DNA from: UBA830 sp038146925
GTDB lineage: Bacteria > Pseudomonadota > Alphaproteobacteria > MPNO01 > UBA830
Direction: 5' to 3'
Length of the DNA stretch: 64,000 nucleotides
Assembly: GCA_038146925.1 (NCBI GenBank)
Contig: JAYQSP010000002.1
Location: 93,083-157,082, forward strand
Both the position numbers and the translations under genes were made by a program. This document shows positions 36,601 to 46,513 of the stretch, piece by piece; positions within the stretch are counted from its first letter, which is position 1, and every line of letters begins with the position of its first letter. Under the pieces are notes generated by a model that made no database searches, had not been told where the DNA came from, and worked only from the letters and a program-made list of their open reading frames with translations.

Positions 36601-37512
36601 ATGAACGGCGATAATCACTACACCGACGAAATTCTAGACCGCGTCTCGCACCTGCGGAGCGACGAATCGTGGCTGAACTCGCAGATCCGCGCGGACCACA
36701 CAATGGTGATCCCGGTCTGGCGGTCGCGGAATCTGGTCGCCAACCCGGCGGAACCGCGCGGCGTGATGCTGCCGACGGCCCGCGCCCGCGACCTGATGGA
36801 AATCGCCAATGCGACCGTGCTTCTGGGTCTGCGCGACGACATCGCTCATTTCGCGGTCGATATTTCGCATCTGGAAGAACACGAGGTCCGCGATCTGCAC
36901 GACGACAGCGAATTCGTCGATCTGCGCTCGGTCGGCGCCGTGATGGACCGGTCGGAAGCGTCGATCCTGGCCTACGCCAAGGGAATCATGCACTGGCACG
37001 CGCGGCATCTGTATTGCGGCGTGTGCGGCAGCCCGACCGAGATCCGCGATGCGGGACACCTGCGCAAGTGCCTGAACCGCGATTGCGGCGCGGTGCATTT
37101 TCCGCGCACCGACCCGGCGGTCATCATGCTGGTCGCCAGGGGCGACCGCGCCCTGCTGGGCCGCAAGGCGGAATGGATGCCGGGCATGTATTCGACCCTG
37201 GCGGGCTTCGTCGAACCCGGCGAAAGCCTGGAACAGGCCGTCGCGCGCGAGGTGTTCGAGGAATCCGGCGTGCGGATCGAAAACATCCGATACCATTCGT
37301 CCCAGCCATGGCCGTTTCCGGCGTCGCTGATGCTGGGCTTTTTCGCCGACGCGGTGACCGAGGAACTGGTCCGCAGCGAGGAAGAACTCGAAGACCTGCA
37401 ATGGTTCACGCGTCAGGAACTGGCCGATGGCGGCGCCGGCATTGCCCAGCGTCCGCGATCCGATTCCATCGCAAGACGACTGATCGACGAATGGATCCGG
37501 ATGGATAGGTAG
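36601..37512 (+). CDS. nudC: NAD(+) diphosphatase / RNA deNADding enzyme
   Basis: A 303-residue Nudix hydrolase. A zinc ribbon (YCGVCGSPTE ... KCLNRDC, about 138-162) precedes the Nudix box GFVEPGESLEQAVAREVFEE (about 203-222). The SQPWPFPASLM sequence that marks the NudC subgroup (SQPWPFPxS) is present. It cleaves NADH and removes NAD caps from RNA in relatives. The ATG at 36601 follows the SRP RNA region; an upstream frame from 36454 runs through the ffs gene and is not credible. Confidence 0.93.
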   Translation: MNGDNHYTDEILDRVSHLRSDESWLNSQIRADHTMVIPVWRSRNLVANPAEPRGVMLPTARARDLMEIANATVLLGLRDDIAHFAVDISHLEEHEVRDLHDDSEFVDLRSVGAVMDRSEASILAYAKGIMHWHARHLYCGVCGSPTEIRDAGHLRKCLNRDCGAVHFPRTDPAVIMLVARGDRALLGRKAEWMPGMYSTLAGFVEPGESLEQAVAREVFEESGVRIENIRYHSSQPWPFPASLMLGFFADAVTEELVRSEEELEDLQWFTRQELADGGAGIAQRPRSDSIARRLIDEWIRMDR

Positions 37513-37536
37513 TAGAGTAAAGGCAGGAAACTGATC

Positions 37537-38307
37537 ATGTCCGCACTGAAAGATCTGGACTGGTGGCTGGCGGCGAAAGTGGGACTGCCGTGGCTGCGGC
37601 TGACGCGCGAGCGCGCGATCCACGAACGGTTCCGATATGGGCTCTCCCTGATGGACGAGCTGAACCTGCAGCGGCCGAATTTTCTCGATGTCGGCTGCGG
37701 CTCAGGGCTGATGCTCTACTACCTGGAAAACATCCGCGACAACGTGTCGGAGTATACCGGCATCGACATCCATGCCGCGCGGCTGGTGGAACGGTATGCG
37801 CGCATGAAAGTTCCGCACAGGTTCCACAACATGGACCTCGACGACGACTGGACCATGCCGCCCTGCGATATCGCCTGGGCGTCGGAAGTGCTGGAACACA
37901 TCATGGACGATCACGGCGTGTTCAGACGCATCGCCGCATCGGTCAGACCGGGCGGTTATGTCGTCCTCACCATGCCGTCGCTGCTGTATCTGCAACGGGT
38001 CGCCAAAAGACACCCGGATGCGCTTAACACCAGCGAGACCCAGGATGGCGGGCACGTCCGATCGGGCTACACGCCGGAAATGATGCGGGCGCTGGCCGAC
38101 ACGGGCGGCCTGACGCTGGAAAGCATCGACGCGATCTCGCCGCGCACCGATTTCGAATTCGCCAACCGTTTTCTCGGTATCAAAGGCCTGTGGCAGGTGA
38201 TCGACCGGTTCAACCTGTCGGGGCGTCCGGCCTTCGTGCGCGGCGCCGGGCCGGAAGATCTGGAATGGTGCTATTCGATCGCCGCGGTCATGCGCAAGCC
38301 GGAATAG
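37537..38307 (+). CDS. Class I SAM-dependent methyltransferase
   Basis: A 256-residue methyltransferase. Motif I is FLDVGCGSGLMLYYL (about 49-63), the acidic end of strand 2 is TGIDIHAARL, and motif post-I is DIAWASEVLEHI (about 111). The fold resembles small-molecule or sugar methyltransferases rather than RNA enzymes, but the acceptor is unknown. It follows nudC by 24 bases and is probably co-transcribed with it. Confidence 0.85.
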   Translation: MSALKDLDWWLAAKVGLPWLRLTRERAIHERFRYGLSLMDELNLQRPNFLDVGCGSGLMLYYLENIRDNVSEYTGIDIHAARLVERYARMKVPHRFHNMDLDDDWTMPPCDIAWASEVLEHIMDDHGVFRRIAASVRPGGYVVLTMPSLLYLQRVAKRHPDALNTSETQDGGHVRSGYTPEMMRALADTGGLTLESIDAISPRTDFEFANRFLGIKGLWQVIDRFNLSGRPAFVRGAGPEDLEWCYSIAAVMRKPE

Positions 38308-38317
38308 ACCGCGTCTT

Positions 38318-39193
38318 CTAGCCCTGCCGGAAACGGAACGGATCGGCCGGATAAGTGCCGAGGATCGTCACCTCGTGGGTGTAGAAATCGAGTTCCTCGA
38401 AGGCGAGCCTGACGTTGCGGTCGCGCGGGTCGCCCTCGACATCGGCATAGAATTGCGTCGCGAAGAAATCCCCGCCGACCATGTAGCTTTCCAGCTTGGT
38501 CATGTTGACGCCGTTGGTCGCGAAGCCGCCCAGCGCCTTGAACAGTGCCGCGGGCACGTTGCGCACCCGGAAAACGAAACTGGTCACCACGGGATCGCCG
38601 TTGCGTTTGGGGCGCACCGGTTTCCCCGACATCACGACGAAGCGCGTCGTGTTGTGCGCCGCATCTTCGACATTGGCGCGAATCGACTTCAGGCCGTAAA
38701 CCTCTCCCGCCAGCTCGGACGCGATGGCCGCCTCCGTCGTATCGCCGGCGGCCGCAATATCCGCGGCGGCGCCGGCGGTGTCGGCATGCACCACGGGTTC
38801 CAGTTTGTGCTTGCGCAGGAACTTTCCGCACTGGCCGAGCGCCATCACATGGCTGTGGACGCGCCGGATGGATTTCAGCGTCGCGCCCTTCGGCGCCAGC
38901 AGGTGATGCTTCACCCGCAGGAACCGCTCGCCGATGATGTGAAGACCGGAATCGGGCATCAGGTGATGGATATCGGCGACGCGTCCGGCGACCGAGTTTT
39001 CGATCGGGATCATCGCCAGCTTCGCGCGGCCGCCCCGGACGGCATCGAACGTGTCTTCGAAGCTGGCTGTCGGCAGCGGAGTCATGTCGGGAAAATAGTT
39101 ACGGCAGGCGAGATGCGAATACGCCCCCGGATGCCCCTGAAAGGCGATCGTGCGCGACGGCGCGACAGATTGGGTTTTCGAGCGGGCGGCCAT
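38318..39193 (-). CDS. pheA: Prephenate dehydratase
   Basis: Makes phenylpyruvate for phenylalanine synthesis. The 291 residues have the catalytic domain (about 14-200, with FQGHPGAYSHLACRNYF and IPIENSVAGRVADIHHLM) and an ACT domain (about 205-285) with VTSFVFRVRNVPAALFKALG and NMTKLESYMVGG, the phenylalanine-binding region, so feedback inhibition is likely. There is no chorismate mutase domain. kdsB lies 41 bases upstream on the same strand. Confidence 0.94.
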   Translation of the reverse strand: MAARSKTQSVAPSRTIAFQGHPGAYSHLACRNYFPDMTPLPTASFEDTFDAVRGGRAKLAMIPIENSVAGRVADIHHLMPDSGLHIIGERFLRVKHHLLAPKGATLKSIRRVHSHVMALGQCGKFLRKHKLEPVVHADTAGAAADIAAAGDTTEAAIASELAGEVYGLKSIRANVEDAAHNTTRFVVMSGKPVRPKRNGDPVVTSFVFRVRNVPAALFKALGGFATNGVNMTKLESYMVGGDFFATQFYADVEGDPRDRNVRLAFEELDFYTHEVTILGTYPADPFRFRQG

Positions 39194-39234
39194 GGCCAGT
39201 TTCCCCTACGTCAACGGCGTTTCGCCAGCGGGAC

Positions 39235-39993
39235 TCAGCGCGAACCGGCCGCCAGCAAAGCCCGCGCCCGGTCCAGATCGGCGGGAGTATCGACACCGAG
39301 CGGAACGGTGTCAACGAGCGCGGCGTCGATCCGCATCCCCGCTTCGAGCGCGCGCAGCTGTTCCAGCCGTTCAAGCACCTCAAGCCGGCCGGGTGGCAGC
39401 GCCACGAAGCGGTCCAGCGCTTCGCGGCGAAAACCGTATAGCCCGATGTGATGATAGTGCGGCCCGTCGGGCGCAGACGGCACGGTCGCGCGGCTGAAAT
39501 ACAGCGCGCGGCCGATCCGCGCGGCGTCGTTATCCAGCGCAATGACGGCTTTGACGACATTTGGATCGGTACGTTCCCGGTCCTCGGTAATTTCGACCGC
39601 CAGGGTCGTGATATCGACCTCGGGCGTTTCGAAAGGATCGAGCACCGCCGCGATGACGCCGGGATCGATGGTCGGCAGATCGCCCTGTACGTTGATCACG
39701 GCATCGTGCCGCCGGTCCGGATCGAACTTCTCCAGCGCCTGATGTACCCGGTCGGATCCGCTGGGCAGGTCGGCGTCGGTCATGACCGCATCGCCGCCTG
39801 CCGCCGCGACCGCGTCGGCGATCGCAGCGTCGCCCGCCGCGACCACCACCGGTCCGATCCCTGCTTCGACCGCCCGCCGCCAGACATGAACGATCATCGG
39901 CTCGCCGTCGATGTTCGCAAGCGGCTTGTCCGGGAACCTGGTGGCGGCGAGACGGGCGGGAATAACGGTGACGGGGTTGCTGAGTATCGGCAT
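39235..39993 (-). CDS. kdsB: CMP-Kdo synthetase
   Basis: Activates Kdo with CTP for the inner core of lipopolysaccharide, so a Gram-negative outer membrane is expected. From the ATG at 39993 it is 252 residues, typical length. The nucleotide-binding start is VIPARLAATRFPDKPLANI and the active-site NVQGDLPTIDP is at about 93. A longer frame from 40131 adds unmatched residues. The kdsB-pheA order recurs in alphaproteobacteria. Confidence 0.95.
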   Translation of the reverse strand: MPILSNPVTVIPARLAATRFPDKPLANIDGEPMIVHVWRRAVEAGIGPVVVAAGDAAIADAVAAAGGDAVMTDADLPSGSDRVHQALEKFDPDRRHDAVINVQGDLPTIDPGVIAAVLDPFETPEVDITTLAVEITEDRERTDPNVVKAVIALDNDAARIGRALYFSRATVPSAPDGPHYHHIGLYGFRREALDRFVALPPGRLEVLERLEQLRALEAGMRIDAALVDTVPLGVDTPADLDRARALLAAGSR

Positions 39994-40167
39994 GAAATAC
40001 GGGCTTTGGAGAAGGTGTCTGCAGGTCGGGTGCGACATTATACCCCTTGTACGCTGGCGGGAATGCCGTATTCGTGTTCTCGACATTAGACATACCGGTG
40101 CGCAGAGTTTAAATTTGCGCAACCGGATCAATCGGTTGCAACCTACTTATTCCAGCGGAATCCCGAC

Positions 40168-41199
40168 ATGTCGTCTTTCGAACTCAACAAGATCATCGGT
40201 GCATTGCTGCTTGCCGTCCTCACCATGGTCGTCATCGGCAAACTGGGCGACAATCTCGTCTCCACCGGCGGCGGACATGGCGGTGGACACGGTGCCGAAA
40301 ATGCCGTGGTCGCCTCCGCACCCGCCAAACCGAAGAAGCCGGAACCGCTGGAACCGATCGTCGGCATGCTTGCCTCGGCGGATGTCGCCGCCGGCGAAAA
40401 AGTGTTCGCGAAATGCAAGGCCTGCCATCAGGTCGCGAAAGACGGCAAGAACGGCATCGGACCCAACCTTTGGAATGTCGTCGGCGCCAATCGCGGCGCG
40501 GTCGCCGGGTTCGGCTATTCCGACGCCCTCAAATCCAAGGAAGGCGACTGGACCTACGAAAGCCTGAACGCTTTCATTGCCAAGCCCAAGGATTACATCA
40601 AGGGCACCAAAATGTCGTTCGCGGGTCTGAAGAAGGTCAAAGACCGCGCCAACGTGGTGGCGTATCTGCGCAGCGCCGCCGACACCCCCGCGCCCCTGCC
40701 GAGCCAGTCGGAAATCGATGCCGTCATGCAGGCGCTGGAAGCGGCCAAGGCCGCGGCGGAACAAGCTGACGCTGCGGTCGCCGAAAAAGCCGCCGGCGCC
40801 GTCAAGGAAGTCAAACAGGCCGTCGCCGCGGAGGCGCCCAAACCCGATATCACCGCGATGCTGGCGTCCGCCGACGCGGACAAGGGCAAACGTGTGTTCA
40901 ACAAATGCAAGTCCTGCCACAAGGTCGACAAGGGCGGCAAAAACGGCATCGGACCTAATCTCTGGAATATCGTGAACAGCACGCCGGCCTCCGTCGACGG
41001 CTTCGGGTATTCGAAGGCGCTTTCCGGCATGACGGACAAGCCGTGGAATTACGAAAACCTCAACGCGTTCCTGCTGAAGCCGCGTGACTACGCCAAGGGC
41101 ACCAAGATGACCTTCGCCGGGCTGAAAAAAGACAGCGACCGGGCGAACGTGATCGCCTATCTGCGCAGCCTGAGCGACAATCCCGCGCCGTTGAAATAG
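40168..41199 (+). CDS. Membrane-anchored c-type cytochrome with two tandem heme domains
   Basis: A 343-residue protein: an N-terminal helix (about 8-24) acting as an uncleaved anchor, a Gly/His-rich linker, then two cytochrome c domains about 60% alike. Domain 1 has CKACH (Cys83, Cys86, His87) and ligand Met148 in GTKMSF; domain 2 has CKSCH (Cys246, Cys249, His250) and Met313 in GTKMTF. An Ala/Glu/Lys-rich helical linker (about 184-224) joins them. Each domain resembles CycM-type cytochrome c552. It would carry electrons at the periplasmic face, probably toward an oxidase, and depends on Ccm for heme. Confidence 0.92.
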   Translation: MSSFELNKIIGALLLAVLTMVVIGKLGDNLVSTGGGHGGGHGAENAVVASAPAKPKKPEPLEPIVGMLASADVAAGEKVFAKCKACHQVAKDGKNGIGPNLWNVVGANRGAVAGFGYSDALKSKEGDWTYESLNAFIAKPKDYIKGTKMSFAGLKKVKDRANVVAYLRSAADTPAPLPSQSEIDAVMQALEAAKAAAEQADAAVAEKAAGAVKEVKQAVAAEAPKPDITAMLASADADKGKRVFNKCKSCHKVDKGGKNGIGPNLWNIVNSTPASVDGFGYSKALSGMTDKPWNYENLNAFLLKPRDYAKGTKMTFAGLKKDSDRANVIAYLRSLSDNPAPLK

Positions 41200-41347
41200 C
41201 TGTTAGAAATAACCGCTCTGTAATTCTGAATATTATTATATGTAGACAGACGAATAGTCTTGCGGCTAATTACGTTTTGTAAACCATCGCGCTGTCAGGG
41301 TAGGGTCTGATTTGTAGTTGGATAGTTTGCGTTTTGGGGGGCTGGCA

Positions 41348-41821
41348 TTGGACCATCAGGAATCGGCGATCGCGACGGACGACCGTTCGCATGTGGAAAA
41401 TCGCCTGGTAGGCAAAGCACTTAAATTCTGGGAAAACGCGCGCACGGAAGGCGGCTTGCCGCCGGTATCCGCGCCCGAGGATCTGAACTGTCCGTTCGGC
41501 GCTACGGACAGCATGGTCATCGAAGTGTGCGCGACCGAATCCGAAGACCGCGTCGTGACGGCGGGACGATCGGTCGCCCAGGCACTGGGGCGCGATCCGA
41601 CGGGTCTCTCCGTTCTCGACGCGTTGCCGTCGGCCACGGAAATGGGACTGTCTTTCTGCCGCGCGTCCATCGATCTGAAGAAACCGATGGCCGATGTCGG
41701 CCGCTTCTTTAACCGGAACGGCGAGGAAATCCTCTATCGCAGTATCCTGCTGCCGCTGTCGGAAAACGGCACCACGGTGGACCGCGTCGTGAACGCGTTC
41801 AGCTACAAGGTCGTGCACTAG
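41348..41821 (+). CDS. PAS-domain protein (PAS_5 family)
   Basis: A protein of about 157 residues that is essentially one PAS_5 domain, conserved in alphaproteobacteria. Features are GKALKFWENART (about 24), MVIEVCATESEDRVVTAGRSVAQALGRD and a C-terminal RSILLPLSENGTTVDRVVNAF. No output domain is attached, so its partner is unknown. The start is uncertain: TTG at 41348 has a G-rich stretch just before it, and TTG at 41318 is an in-frame alternative. The 118-base gap after the cytochrome gene is AT-rich and may hold a promoter. Confidence 0.78.
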   Translation: MDHQESAIATDDRSHVENRLVGKALKFWENARTEGGLPPVSAPEDLNCPFGATDSMVIEVCATESEDRVVTAGRSVAQALGRDPTGLSVLDALPSATEMGLSFCRASIDLKKPMADVGRFFNRNGEEILYRSILLPLSENGTTVDRVVNAFSYKVVH

Positions 41822-41904
41822 TTATCCATCCGCTTGCGCGCAATCGCACCGGACCGCTCCCACTTCCCCTTTCAAACCGCACCGCTTTGCGACAGACTGC
41901 GGCT

Positions 41905-42684
41905 ATGTCCGCTATGGTTCCTTCCGATCTCATCGACCTCGCCAACCTCCTGGCGGATGCCAGCGGCGAGATCATCCGCCCCTATTTCCGCCAGCCCATC
42001 GCCATCGACAGCAAGGCCGACGCATCGCCGGTGACGATCGCCGACCGCGAGGCGGAACAGGCGATCCGCGCCCTGCTGGCGGCGGCGCGCCCGGACGACG
42101 GCATCATCGGCGAGGAATTCGGGAATGAGAACACGGACGCGGAATTCGTGTGGGTGATCGATCCCATCGACGGGACCAAATCCTTCATCACCGGCCGGCC
42201 GATTTTCGGCACGCTGATCGCCCTGTTGCGGAACGGCACGCCGTTACTGGGCCTGATCGATCAGCCGATCGGCCGCGAACGGTGGGTCGGACTGCGCGAT
42301 CACGGCGCGACGCTCAACGACGCCCCCATCCGCGTCCGCGACTGTCCGGCGCTGGCCGACGCGACCATCGGCACCACGGCCCCGGATCTGTTCGACGGCA
42401 CCGGGATAGAAGGCTGGCAGCGCGCCGCCGCGGCCGCGCGCCACGCGGTCTATGGCGGAGATTGCTATACCTACGCCCAGGTGGCCGGGGGGCTGGTCGA
42501 CGCGGTCATCGAGGCCGGCCTGCAGACATACGATTTCGCCGCGCTGTCCCCGGTGATCGAGGAAGCCGGCGGCATCGTCACCGACTGGCGGGGAAATCCG
42601 CTGACCCTGGACTCGGACGGCACGATCGTGGCCTGCGGGGATGCGCGGGTGCACGCAGAAATTCTGAAACTGCTGGCGGACTGA
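41905..42684 (+). CDS. hisN: Inositol-monophosphatase-family phosphatase, probable histidinol-phosphatase
   Basis: A 259-residue magnesium-dependent phosphatase. The metal site motifs are GEEFGNENTDAEFVWVIDPI then DGTKSF (about 72-100), and the second motif is YDFAALSPVIEEAGG (about 212). The close match to HisN-type enzymes suggests dephosphorylation of histidinol phosphate, but broad-substrate members exist. The start is the ATG at 41905; the ATG at 41914 is equally possible. No other his genes are in the window. Confidence 0.82.
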   Translation: MSAMVPSDLIDLANLLADASGEIIRPYFRQPIAIDSKADASPVTIADREAEQAIRALLAAARPDDGIIGEEFGNENTDAEFVWVIDPIDGTKSFITGRPIFGTLIALLRNGTPLLGLIDQPIGRERWVGLRDHGATLNDAPIRVRDCPALADATIGTTAPDLFDGTGIEGWQRAAAAARHAVYGGDCYTYAQVAGGLVDAVIEAGLQTYDFAALSPVIEEAGGIVTDWRGNPLTLDSDGTIVACGDARVHAEILKLLAD

Positions 42685-42766
42685 ATTCTTAACTTTTGGT
42701 AAGGGTCTTGCCCCTAACCGTTGAACATCCAATCTAAGTCAGACCGAGAACAGGGAACCGACCGTC

Positions 42767-44596
42767 ATGAGACCGATCGCCGCCGCGCTGACCGCCGCCC
42801 TGCTGGCCTTCCCCGCCGCCGCCCAGGAAAAATCACCCGGTGCAACCGTCAGTCACGGCCTGACGCTGCTGGAAGACCTTAAATATCCAGAGGACTTCAA
42901 GCATCTGGACTACGTAAACCCCGAAGCACCGAAGGGCGGGACGCTGCGGCGCTACAGCATCGGTACGTTCGACAGCTTCAACCCCTATATCATCAAGGGC
43001 AATCCCGCCGGAACGTCGGGCCTGATCTATCAGAACCTGATGGACAGTCCGCTGGACGACATCTCAGCCGGCTACGGTCAGATCGCCAGAAGCGTGGAAG
43101 TCGCCGCCGACCTTTCCTACACCACCTTCAATCTGCGTCCGGAAGCGCGCTTCCAGGACGGCACGCCTGTGACGGCGGACGACGTGATCTGGACGTTCAA
43201 TGCGCTGAAAAAGGACGGGCGGCCCTTCTACCGGTTCTATTACAAGAACATCGCCCGCGCCGTGAAGCTGGGCCCGCACAAGGTGAAGTTCGAATTTTCC
43301 GGGCCGCCGAACCGGGAACTGCCCCACATCACCGGCCAGCTCCCCGTGATGTCCAAGCAATGGTGGTCGACCCGGGATTTCTCGAAAACGTCGCTCGAAC
43401 CGCCGATGGGCAGCGGCCCCTACCGGGTGACCAAGTTCGAACCGGGGCGGTTCGTGGAACTTGAACGGGTCAAGGACTGGTGGGGCGCCGATCTGCCATT
43501 AAACAAGGGACGGTACAATTACGACCGCATCCGCATCGACTACTACCGCGACCAGACCGTCGCCCTGGAAGCATTCAAATCCGGCCGCTACGACATCCGC
43601 CGCGAAAACGCCTCGCTGGTCTGGGCCACCGGGTACGACTTCCCGGCCCGCAAGGACGGCCGCGTCAAGCTGGAGGAAATCGAGCATTCGCGACCGACCG
43701 GCATGCAGGCTTTCGTCTTCAACACACGGCGGCCGATGTTCCAGGATGCGGAGCTGCGCCGGGCCGTCGCCTATGCGTTCGATTTCGAATGGTCGAACAA
43801 GAATCTGTTCTACGGCCAGTACGCGCGGACGAAGAGTTTCTTCTCCAATTCGGAGCTGGCGGCCACCGGTCTGCCGTCGAAGGAAGAACTCGCCCTGCTC
43901 GAACCCTGGCGCGGCAAGATTCCGGACGAGGTGTTCACGAAGGTGTACGAGCCGCCGTCATCGGATGGATCCGGCAATATCCGGCGCAACCTGCGGGCGG
44001 CGCTCAAAATTCTGAGAGCCGCCGGCTACAGGATCGAGAACAATCAGGCGATTTCGCCGAAGACCGGCAAACCGGTGGTATTCGAAATCCTGCTGGTCAG
44101 CCCGGCGTTCGAGCGTATCGTGGCCCCGTTCGTCAAAAACCTGACGCGGTTGGGCATCAGGGCGAACGTCCGGACGGTAGATCAGTCGCAATACATCAAC
44201 CGCCTGCGCGCGTTCGATTTCGACATGATCATCAGCAGTATCGGACAGTCGGATTCTCCCGGCAACGAGCAGCGCGATTACTGGAGTTCTGATGCCGCCG
44301 ACCGTCAGGGCGGTCGCAACTATATCGGGGTCAGAAACCCTGCGATCGATGCGCTGATCGAAAGGATCGTCGACGCCAGGGACCGCAAATCGCTGGTTCA
44401 CGCCACGCGGGCGCTGGACCGGGTATTGCTGTGGAACCACTATGTCGTGCCGCAATGGCATGTTCGGATCGACCGCCTGGCGTACTGGGACAAATTCGGC
44501 GTCCCGAAACACCCCAAATTCGGACCGGACACGATGAGCTGGTGGGTCGATCCGGCCAAGGACGCCGCGCTGAAAGACGGCGGTAAAAAGCGTTAA
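42767..44596 (+). CDS. Peptide ABC transporter binding protein, YejA type (first copy)
   Basis: A 609-residue periplasmic solute-binding protein. The signal peptide ends near LLAFPAAA-QE (residue 19). Family landmarks are GLTLLEDLKYPEDFKHLDYV, VTADDVIWTFNALK (about 138) and the extended C-terminus of the YejA group. It captures oligopeptides or similar molecules for the YejBEF transporter encoded two genes on. First gene of the five-gene cluster, followed after 36 bases by a second copy. Confidence 0.92.
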   Translation: MRPIAAALTAALLAFPAAAQEKSPGATVSHGLTLLEDLKYPEDFKHLDYVNPEAPKGGTLRRYSIGTFDSFNPYIIKGNPAGTSGLIYQNLMDSPLDDISAGYGQIARSVEVAADLSYTTFNLRPEARFQDGTPVTADDVIWTFNALKKDGRPFYRFYYKNIARAVKLGPHKVKFEFSGPPNRELPHITGQLPVMSKQWWSTRDFSKTSLEPPMGSGPYRVTKFEPGRFVELERVKDWWGADLPLNKGRYNYDRIRIDYYRDQTVALEAFKSGRYDIRRENASLVWATGYDFPARKDGRVKLEEIEHSRPTGMQAFVFNTRRPMFQDAELRRAVAYAFDFEWSNKNLFYGQYARTKSFFSNSELAATGLPSKEELALLEPWRGKIPDEVFTKVYEPPSSDGSGNIRRNLRAALKILRAAGYRIENNQAISPKTGKPVVFEILLVSPAFERIVAPFVKNLTRLGIRANVRTVDQSQYINRLRAFDFDMIISSIGQSDSPGNEQRDYWSSDAADRQGGRNYIGVRNPAIDALIERIVDARDRKSLVHATRALDRVLLWNHYVVPQWHVRIDRLAYWDKFGVPKHPKFGPDTMSWWVDPAKDAALKDGGKKR

Positions 44597-44632
44597 CACC
44601 GGAACGATCGCGCAGCGTAAGATGCCTTCGCA

Positions 44633-46495
44633 ATGAGACGGCTTTATCTTTGGCTATCCGCGGCCCTGGTATTTGCGGCACCGGCCTTCGCGGCGGATCC
44701 TGAACCGCGCCACGGCCTGAGCGTTTTCGGCGATCTGAAATACAGCGCGGGCTTCAGGCATTTCGACTACGTCAATCCGGACGCGCCCAAGGGCGGCGCG
44801 ATCAAGATTCCGGGCCTCGATACGTTCGAGACCATCCATCCCTTCATCCTGAAAGGCCGCAAGGAGCTGCTGGCCGAGGCACTGCTCTTTGATACGCTGA
44901 TGGCGCGGGCGGCGGACGAGCCGGATTCCTATTACGGGCTGGTGGCGCAAACGGCGGAAGTGCCCGTCGACAAATCCTGGGTCGCCTTCAATATCGACCC
45001 CCGGGCGCGCTTTCACGACGGCACGCCGATCACGGCCGACGATGTGGTCTTCACCTTCAACGCACTGAAAAACGACGGGCACCCCCGATACCGCGTGAAT
45101 TTTCGCGACGTCGACCGGGCCGAAGCCACGTCGCCGTCGCGCGTGAAGTTCACCTTCAAACCGGGCACCCATCGCGACCTGCCGACGCGCCTTGCCGCGC
45201 TGCCGGTGTTGTCGAAGGCCTATTACGACAAGGTGGATTTCAAGAAGACGTCGTTCGAACCGGCGCTCGCCAGCGGACCTTACAAGGTCGACAGGTTCGA
45301 ACCCGGCCGGTCGATCACCTACGCCCGCGCCGAAAACTACTGGGCGAAGGACCTGCCGGTAAACCGGGGCCGATACAATTTCGACCAAGTCACGGTCGAA
45401 TATTACCGCGACCGCGAAATCGCGTTTCAGGCGTTTTTTTCCAACCAGTACGATTACCGCGAGGAATTCACGTCGCGGCAATGGGCGATCCAGTACGACA
45501 AGCCCCCGGTAAACAAGGGCCTGATCGTGCGCGAGACTTTGCCCGACGAAACCCCGTCCGGGGTACAGGCCTTTATTCTGAACCTGCGACGCGAGAAGTT
45601 TCAGGACGTCCGCGTCCGGGCGGCGATGGATCTGGCCTTCGATTACGAATGGACCAACAAGACGCTGTTCTACGGGCTGTACGACCGAACCAATTCGATG
45701 TTCGAGAATTCGGCCCTGGCGGCGAAGCAACCGCCGTCGCCGGAAGAACTGGCCCTGCTGGAACCGTTTCGCGGCCAGGTGCCGGACGAGGTGTTCACCA
45801 CGCCGTTCGCCGCGCCGGTCAATGACGGCACGGGACGCATCCGCGGCAACCTGCGCAAGGCCAGCCGGCTGCTGAAACAGGCGGGCTACGCGGTGCAGAA
45901 CGGCGTACTGGTGGACAAATCCGGCAATCCGCTGACGGTCGAATTCCTGCTGTTCGAATCCAGCTTCAAGCGCATCATCAATCCCTATATCCGGAACCTG
46001 AAACGTCTCGGCATTCAGGCCGGCATCCGCATCGTCGACGTCGCCAATTTCAAGCGCCGCCAGGACAGCTTCGATTTCGACGTCGTCATCCGGCGCATTT
46101 CGCAGCCGCTGACCCCGGGGCTGGAACAGCGCAACTATTTCGGATCGGAATTCGCCGACGTGCAGGGCTCGTTCAATATCGGCGGCGTGAAGGACCCCGC
46201 AGTCGATGCGCTGATCGAGAAAGTCGTCACCGCGAAGACGCGCGAGGACCTGATCGTCGCCACCCGCGCGCTGGACCGGGTGCTGATGTGGAACCGCTAC
46301 GTCGTTACCCAGTGGTACAAGGGCGCGCACAACGTCGCCTACTGGAACAAGTATAACCGCCCGGCGACAGCGCCGAAATTCGATACCGGCGTGATCGACA
46401 CCTGGTGGTACGATGCCGACAAGGCGGCAATGATCGAAAAGGGCGAGGCCCCGCCGCCGCCGCCGGGCGCGCTGCCCCCGCCGAACGCGAACTGA
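44633..46495 (+). CDS. Peptide ABC transporter binding protein, YejA type (second copy)
   Basis: A 620-residue paralogue of the preceding protein, aligned over its whole length (SVFGDLKYSAGFRHFDYV and ITADDVVFTFNALKNDG correspond) but clearly diverged. The signal peptide ends near VFAAPAFA-AD (about 21). The C-terminus has an extra Pro-rich tail (EAPPPPPGALPPP). Two binding proteins for one transporter probably widen the substrate range. It is 18 bases before the permease gene. A long antisense open frame here is a shadow. Confidence 0.93.
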   Translation: MRRLYLWLSAALVFAAPAFAADPEPRHGLSVFGDLKYSAGFRHFDYVNPDAPKGGAIKIPGLDTFETIHPFILKGRKELLAEALLFDTLMARAADEPDSYYGLVAQTAEVPVDKSWVAFNIDPRARFHDGTPITADDVVFTFNALKNDGHPRYRVNFRDVDRAEATSPSRVKFTFKPGTHRDLPTRLAALPVLSKAYYDKVDFKKTSFEPALASGPYKVDRFEPGRSITYARAENYWAKDLPVNRGRYNFDQVTVEYYRDREIAFQAFFSNQYDYREEFTSRQWAIQYDKPPVNKGLIVRETLPDETPSGVQAFILNLRREKFQDVRVRAAMDLAFDYEWTNKTLFYGLYDRTNSMFENSALAAKQPPSPEELALLEPFRGQVPDEVFTTPFAAPVNDGTGRIRGNLRKASRLLKQAGYAVQNGVLVDKSGNPLTVEFLLFESSFKRIINPYIRNLKRLGIQAGIRIVDVANFKRRQDSFDFDVVIRRISQPLTPGLEQRNYFGSEFADVQGSFNIGGVKDPAVDALIEKVVTAKTREDLIVATRALDRVLMWNRYVVTQWYKGAHNVAYWNKYNRPATAPKFDTGVIDTWWYDADKAAMIEKGEAPPPPPGALPPPNAN

Positions 46496-46513
46496 CCGGA
46501 AGCCCGACCGCCC

